NCBI RefSeq assembly: GCF_040802235.1
Contig: NC_133170.1
Coordinates: 7,455,001 to 7,519,000 of the forward strand
DNA length: 64,000 bases
Reading direction: 5' to 3'
DNA from: Manis javanica
Lineage: Eukaryota > Chordata > Mammalia > Pholidota > Manidae
Below the pieces are notes generated by a model that was not told the DNA's origin, did no database searches, and was given only the letters and a program-made list of their open reading frames with translations. Made by a program: the position numbers and the translations under genes. Positions 58,580 through 64,000 of this stretch are shown here, piece after piece (position 1 is the first letter of the stretch; the number at the start of each line of letters is the position of its first letter).

Positions 58580-58815
58580 GATGTGTGGTTAAGAGCAAGG
58601 AGTTAGGAGTCGGACTGCCAGGTGAGGGGCGATCCTGGCTCTGATGATTCTTAGCTGCGTCAGTTGGGCAAGTCACTTAATCTCTCTGTGCCTCAGTTTC
58701 CTGATCTGAAAGTGTAGTAATCATAATAATACCTAATTCCTGAGTCTGTAATGAGGAGTAAGATGATTGGATATTGAAAACAGTAAGTGCTACATAAATG
58801 TGTTAGCAATTACCA
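58580..58815 (+). repeat. MIR SINE, nearly complete
   Basis: The whole MIR order is seen: GTGGTTAAGAGCAAGGAGTT, GATCCTGGCTCTGATGATTC, GGGCAAGTCACTTAATCTCT, GTGCCTCAGTTTCCTGATCT, AATCATAATAATACCTAATTC and AAGTGCTACATAAATGTGTT. Confidence 0.9.
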
Positions 58816-58817
58816 TC

Positions 58818-58945
58818 AGCAGTGGTTCCTGACTTTGGAGTATAAAAGAATCACCTAGGGTGCTTGTTAGAAAGCAGATTCCTGGAGTAACCCTCCACAG
58901 ATTCTGATTTGATAGAACTGGATGGGCTCAGAGATCTAAGTTGTA
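58818..58945 (+). mobile_element. MER5-type hAT DNA transposon
   Basis: It reads AGCAGTGGTTCCTGACTTTG, AAGAATCACCTAGGGTGCTT, GTTAGAAAGCAGATTCCTGG and CAGATTCTGATTTGATAGAA, the usual MER5 order. It lies directly after the MIR. Confidence 0.75.
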
Positions 58946-58949
58946 GAGC

Positions 58950-61900
58950 AGGATGCAGAGAGCTGACAGCTAACCCCAGCTCTCTGGTCACTCAGCATAC
59001 ATCCACTTGCAATTTAAGCTAAAACCTAGGGAAGACAAACCTGCAGCATATTCCTTGATTGTGTCTCAAATGATGGGTTCTGCAGCACCTTCTGAGTGAG
59101 TCTCCAGAGCCCAACACTAAACACAGGGTGCATTTGCCTGTCTTCCCCCCAAAGCTGCTGGTCTGTCTTCTTCCCCATCTTCTTCCCCTATCTTAACCAT
59201 CTAGATAGTGGTTGAACATGGGAAACATTTCCCATATTTGACCAATTTTGACCTTTGAAAATATCAGTTTCCTAAGGTTTAACCTAATAATGAACAAATA
59301 AAGATGTTATCTATGATTGCTTTAGTTCACTTTTGATAGATGTTGAAGGTATTGCTCATCTTCAGTAAAATTTGTATCTTAAAGTTAAGAGAACATTTTC
59401 AAAGTACAGATATATTCACTCCCATATAGATCTACAGATCTAGACACATACATCTTCTCCCCCTTAATATTTACTGATGGGTGATTGGAACTGGAAAAAG
59501 TCTTTTAATACCACTTCTGGAAGAGCTTTTAGGTTTTTATCACCTGGGAGCTCCTTACTTCTATCCCACATGTCCCGTCCATCCCATGAATCCTGAGTAA
59601 AATGTCTTCAGAAGCTTCTTGGAACCTGGTTTTAATAATAGTTTTACAAATAAAAAACACATTTTCTTCTTCTGAGTGGAAATAAAACATGCAAATTTCT
59701 TTAGGTTCACAGACAATTTGCTGAAAACTTCCCAAGAACAGTATAAATGTATGTTTCAAAATCAAACTCAAACTGCCCTTCTTAACAATGTATGAAATGG
59801 TAATGTCCCTTACTTTAGACAGCTTATTAAAAACAACAACTAGTGTTTAGTCACAATTATAACAGCTGGAGTCAATTCCAAATGCCAGCATGAAATTGTC
59901 GCTCCTGACTTTTTCTGCCATGTGTTCGCTGTGGCTGCATTTCAACAACTAAGAGGTTCACTGTACCTGCTGTGGACAGGCAGTCGTACAGGCGCAAAGC
60001 ACATCTAGACCCATCATTACAGAACTGGGATGAAGTTTGCATTTTTTTGGAATCAAAGCAGCAAAAGTGACCATGACAACCTGGAAGAAAAAGACAACAC
60101 AGTCACCATCAGTCTCTCCAAGCTTTTCCCTGCCATGGTCCCCACTGGAATCTAAGGTATCAAACTGCTTGTCAAGCGGCAGTTTAATTTCTAAACAGCA
60201 AGCCTGGGCATCTTATGGCTGCTGATGTAAAATATATACCAGAAGCAGTTTGGATGAAATTGGTCTTGCCATCTTGTGATGACTGATGTTATTCAGGGAA
60301 ATCAGAGTTCATTATCCACTAAATATTTGTAAAAATGCTCAATATATACCGAAATTAGAAGGGAGCTTATCTTTGAGTATATTAAACTGTCACTGTTGTT
60401 TTTTGGACAACTCATATTATTCAGATGTGTGGAAAACTAGTAAGTGATTGAATAATAAGACTCACTTGTGTAGCAGGACCTGCCTGCCGGTCCCTGACCA
60501 CAGTGGAGACTGTAATCATTCTGGGTTGTGCGCAGTCCAGTTTCCAAAGAGAAAAGAAAGGTTCTCTGGGAAAGGTTCATTTCCTTTGGAGTTCACCGTG
60601 GCGTTGGCCCTGTCCTTCCCTTCGAGCACATGAGCCCAGCACACACTTACTCACACGTGCTCTTTAAAAACTTCCTTCCAAATAGTGTTCTGTGTCATTT
60701 GTAGCCGAGGGAAGGTACAGGAAGGAAACGTCCAAGATTTGGTGTTTACTTGGACCGAGCTATTAACATTTCCAATTGGCTGAATGGTTTCCACGATTCC
60801 CAGGGGTCCTCGTCCTGTGAAAGCTGATGGACGGGCTCACAGCCTTCCAGGCTTGTGTTGGTCTAATAGGAGCCAAGTGCCTGGAAACAATAAAACAGCA
60901 ATTTTCAGAGAGATTTACCTGCAGGAAAAGCCAGGAACATAAAAGCCTTCCTCAGTTTCCCACCCTAAGCCTCTTCTTTTCTCTGAGTCCCGGGAGGGGC
61001 TGGGAGGGCTGTCTCCCACCAGGTTAATTGAGGGTGACGTTAAATGTAATCTCTGCACCGGCTGCTGTACTGGCTCGGAGGGGAAGAGCCCTGGGGCAGC
61101 AGGCAGAGCCGCTGGGCTGCAGTCTGGCCGGAGTGGAGGCTCTTGCCATGAACGACAGAAGCAAAGGCTGTGGGGGTTGGGCAGTGTCAGATCTTCTCTC
61201 CTGAAAGCTGGAGGGGGTCACACAGTCACGAGTTGACAAGCGGTGATTCTGGCTCCGTAGCAGCCATGAACCAAGGGAAGGATCTTCCTCGGTCACGTCC
61301 ATCAGGGCTGGGCCCGACTGTAACTCACGCTGGGCATCGCCCACAACGCTGCATTCCCAGAGGGCCCGGCCTTCACACTGTATCTCTTTTTGTTAAAAGA
61401 CAGGAAGGGATGTGCGTACCGGACTCGGTGTCCTGTAGACAGATTCAGGGTAAAGAGGTATGGATTAAGATGACGTGAGGGGCTACCACTACTGTTGACA
61501 AGGCCCCACTGTCTTGTTTCAAGTCAGTTTTATAACAGTAATCAATTAGCCTAAAACCTGAAGTACCCCCAAAATACTTCCTGATTTAAAATGCGTAGAA
61601 CTATGTTCTGCCTCAATTTCTATTTCTTCTTTGGCACATTAAACTTTGGTGTGTAGTATTTTATATTTACATTTGCCTAGTAATTCTTATTTCTTCCAAA
61701 TATTAACTAGCTGTAAACATAAAATATGCTATGTAGATGACGTAAGAAACTAATGATAAAATAATTTCCTTCAGTGGAATTTTGGCTAAATAACAGACCA
61801 GTTCTTCCTCTGGAATAACCTATTTTTTTTCAGGGTTTTTAAAGTCATAAGCCTTTCAGGGTCAACATATATGACCGTGTGGCAGGGGGACAAGAGGAAG

Positions 61901-64000
61901 ACATTCCCTAAACAATGAGAGGAGGAAATTTTCTCTTTCTTCACCAAAGGGGTGAGCAGGCTGCCCGTCCAGGAGGCGTCAAGTCCTCTTACCCTGGGGG
62001 AAGGTTTAGGAGCCTTTTTATAGCTCAGGCTCAAGGTGAAGGAGAGAGTGTTTCTTTTTCCCTTTTCTCCAGTCTTGGTTATTGATTGATAGAGACCTAT
62101 TTGCTCAGCCCCAGGAGGTGCGGGGCTCTCGCATGATCTGTGGATTGCTGGGCATGAACCCAGTGTTGCAGCTCTGATGGCCATGGAAGCAGAGGGTGCC
62201 ATGCATCGCGGACTGAGTAGCATTGCCACCTGCTTTGGAGGCAGGACATGAGCTTATACGTCACGTGATCCGCTGGGTGGCGATCATGATAGACTCAAGT
62301 GGGAAGCCCTCCTTCATTTTTTCTGGATTGAATATGTCCCCCAAGCTTCTTGTCAATTAAAACATTAAATACCCTCCTAGCGCCTGCAGATTTAGCTTGA
62401 TTTGGGAAATTTAAGAAGTGCAATGATGGCTGCACCCATGTATTGAGGAGAGAATTTACACACATTAATGCAGAGCCAGTGGTATTTCCCCTCTTACCCA
62501 CCCTGTAGCTGAAAGGGCTGCTGCTTAACTAATGAGCAGCAGTTGCTGCCTGAGCTCAGCAGGAGTGGCCGCTAATAAGGGAATTAGGGGGTCAAGGTCA
62601 GCATGAAGCTGTAAGGCAAGTGTAAGTCCAAAGGTAAATTTTATTCAGAATAACTTGGGTTTGCCTATGAGCTGATGGGTGGATACGCAGCAGCAAACAG
62701 CCAGTAGTCCATGATCTGCCTCCTACAGATGCTGGAACTAAAGTGTTTTGAATCTTGGGTGCATGCAGTTTTACTGCAGAAAACTTGCAATCAGCTATAG
62801 GTCAGAGATTCAGACACAATTCCCAGGAATATCCCTAACCTTCAGTCCTGGGTGTGGATCCACACCTTTGTCCTTGGCTGGATACTGGCCCCAAAGCAGC
62901 AAAGTGCTGGACACCGTCACCTTGTCCTTGTGCAGAGCAATAATGGGAAGCCATCCTTCCCGGCCAGAGCTAGAAGTCAGAGGACAGGCTGGCCACCAGG
63001 CGGAAGCAGAGGGCACTGCAGAGGCCCTGGCTTGGCGTCAGGAGCTGTGGTTATATGTACTGTGCTGTATCATGTCACCATCTGTTTTGATCCATAAAAA
63101 TTCGCAGTTCTTTGGGAAAGCATTAATTTTACAACATTAAAGTGTTCCTTGCAAAATAGGTCAAAACTGGTTTGGTGTGGTGCAGGCACATATATGAAGG
63201 TGAGGAATGCCTCATCGGTGAACTCTCGGGGAACTGCCAGTTTTCATAGGGTCAAAACAGATGGTCACATGATACAGCACAGTACATATGACCTATCCTT
63301 TGTGAAACTATCCTTTGTGAAGTGGGTAGCAAAGGTTCATTTATTCATTCACTTTTATCTAAAGAATAGACAAATTATTACACCCTTTGGCTATAATCCT
63401 CTCTGCTCTTTATGTGGCTTCAGCCACTCACATTATCCTGTGGATGCCCCTTTTCTATTTGGCAGAAGCTCCTCATTTCAGCGTGCCTCCTTGCCAGCTC
63501 TCAGGGTATTTTGTGAACGTTAGGTTATTGGATGGCTTTGAATCTTACACAGGTGGCTAACATGTAGGTCTACACATGCCAAAGGCATCATGGCCAGAAG
63601 AAAAGTGTCTTGTAAAAGCATCTAATGAGGATTGGCTAGGACATGGCTTAGGAGTGGCTGGGTAGTTACATATTTACTGCTTAAGCCTAGTGTCCTAAGT
63701 GAACCTTCCAATTACTGTTTCATAAAGCCAGGCACCCTCGAAGGAAATGGAGCTGTTAAATCTTCGTGCTGCTGATGAATGCAGGAGAGAAGGGTTTTAG
63801 CATCAGTCATAAATGATTAACAGCTGCAGTCCTCTGTTCTTGGGAAAAGCAGTGCTAATGCCACAAACAAGTGTGTATGTTCTATTTTGTGGTTTTCTTC
63901 TCTTCCACAACATCCAGAAGGAAAAGATCCAGACGTGCTAAAAGATGTGCTCCTGAGAATAATAGCAAAAGTACGGGTTGTGGAGAACCAGAGTCAAAAT
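58950..64000. other. Non-coding stretch, no gene seen
   Basis: About 5 kb of mostly unique sequence, GC-richer at 61.0-61.4 kb. Frames at 61786-62229 (minus, 147 codons), 62748-63140 (plus, 130 codons) and 63149-63523 (plus, 124 codons) have no recognised family, no clear splice context and ordinary composition. The last ~100 bp may belong to an old repeat. Confidence 0.4.

Larger units (their letters stand above)
31988..64000 (-). other. TMTC1: Intron upstream of the TMTC1 exon (transcript order), extends past the window
   Basis: No preceding TMTC1 exon was found on the minus strand. I looked for the segment just before the RLEHKEV boundary, including its conserved cytosolic and membrane residues, and for a matching donor. 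The sequence is repeats and unique non-coding DNA, and it contains a CpG island at 34.1-34.4 kb. A short diverged exon could have been missed. Confidence 0.6.

Noticed and set aside
1..64000. CRISPR arrays, operons, phage genes, tRNA, rRNA, U6 or 7SK genes
   Set aside because: None was found. No regular spacer arrays or bacterial-style gene packing are present, and I saw no sequence like the tRNA or snRNA consensus. The window is an intron-rich mammalian locus, and I did not find a new multi-gene system in it.

Overview
The window looks like non-coding DNA from a placental mammal, almost certainly intronic. There are no bacterial-type gene blocks. The long open frames are few and unconvincing. 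The sequence is dense with mammal-specific interspersed repeats: MIR, L2, L1, MaLR and other LTRs, hAT-type and Tigger-type DNA transposons. I saw no Alu, B1/B2 or carnivore tRNA-Lys SINEs. The 51.9 kb insertion and the young L1 3' ends resemble families I associate with pangolins (Manis). That species guess is from memory and is an inference, not something the sequence proves.

Only one gene could be recognised. On the minus strand at 31866-31987 lies a 122-bp internal coding exon with consensus splice sites. Its 40 complete codons match the family that transfers O-mannose to cadherins (TMTC), and TMTC1 fits best. No neighbouring TMTC1 exon was found on either side, so the rest of the window reads as two very long TMTC1 introns: 31988-64000 upstream and 1-31865 downstream in transcript order. 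About 2.1 kb upstream of the exon is a compact CpG-rich block (34.1-34.4 kb), the best candidate for an intragenic promoter or enhancer.

Region by region. 0-2.2 kb: MIRs and an LTR with a second LTR nested in it. 5.6-12 kb: three 5'-truncated L1s. 13-14.3 kb: a 50-bp exact duplication in permuted order. 16-25 kb: MaLR-type LTRs, MIRs and a 184-bp inverted duplication. 25-28 kb: purine and pyrimidine tracts, a MIR split by a DNA transposon, and two old L1 tails. 30 kb: a 60-bp tandem duplication. 31.9 kb: the exon. 34 kb: the CpG island. 36-44 kb: a Tigger-like element, other old repeats, a young L1 and a large hAT-like fragment. 44-53 kb: a cluster of related LTRs, an L1 flanked by an unusually long direct repeat, and a recent LINE insertion with a perfect target-site duplication. 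57-64 kb: an LTR, a MIR, a MER5-like element and mostly unique sequence.

I did not find a new multi-gene system. The observations most worth checking are structural: the permuted duplication, the long inverted repeat, the long flanking duplication of the 48 kb L1, the uniform strand of the L1s, and the intragenic CpG island. Repeat names come from sequence recognition by eye and their edges are approximate unless a target-site duplication is described.
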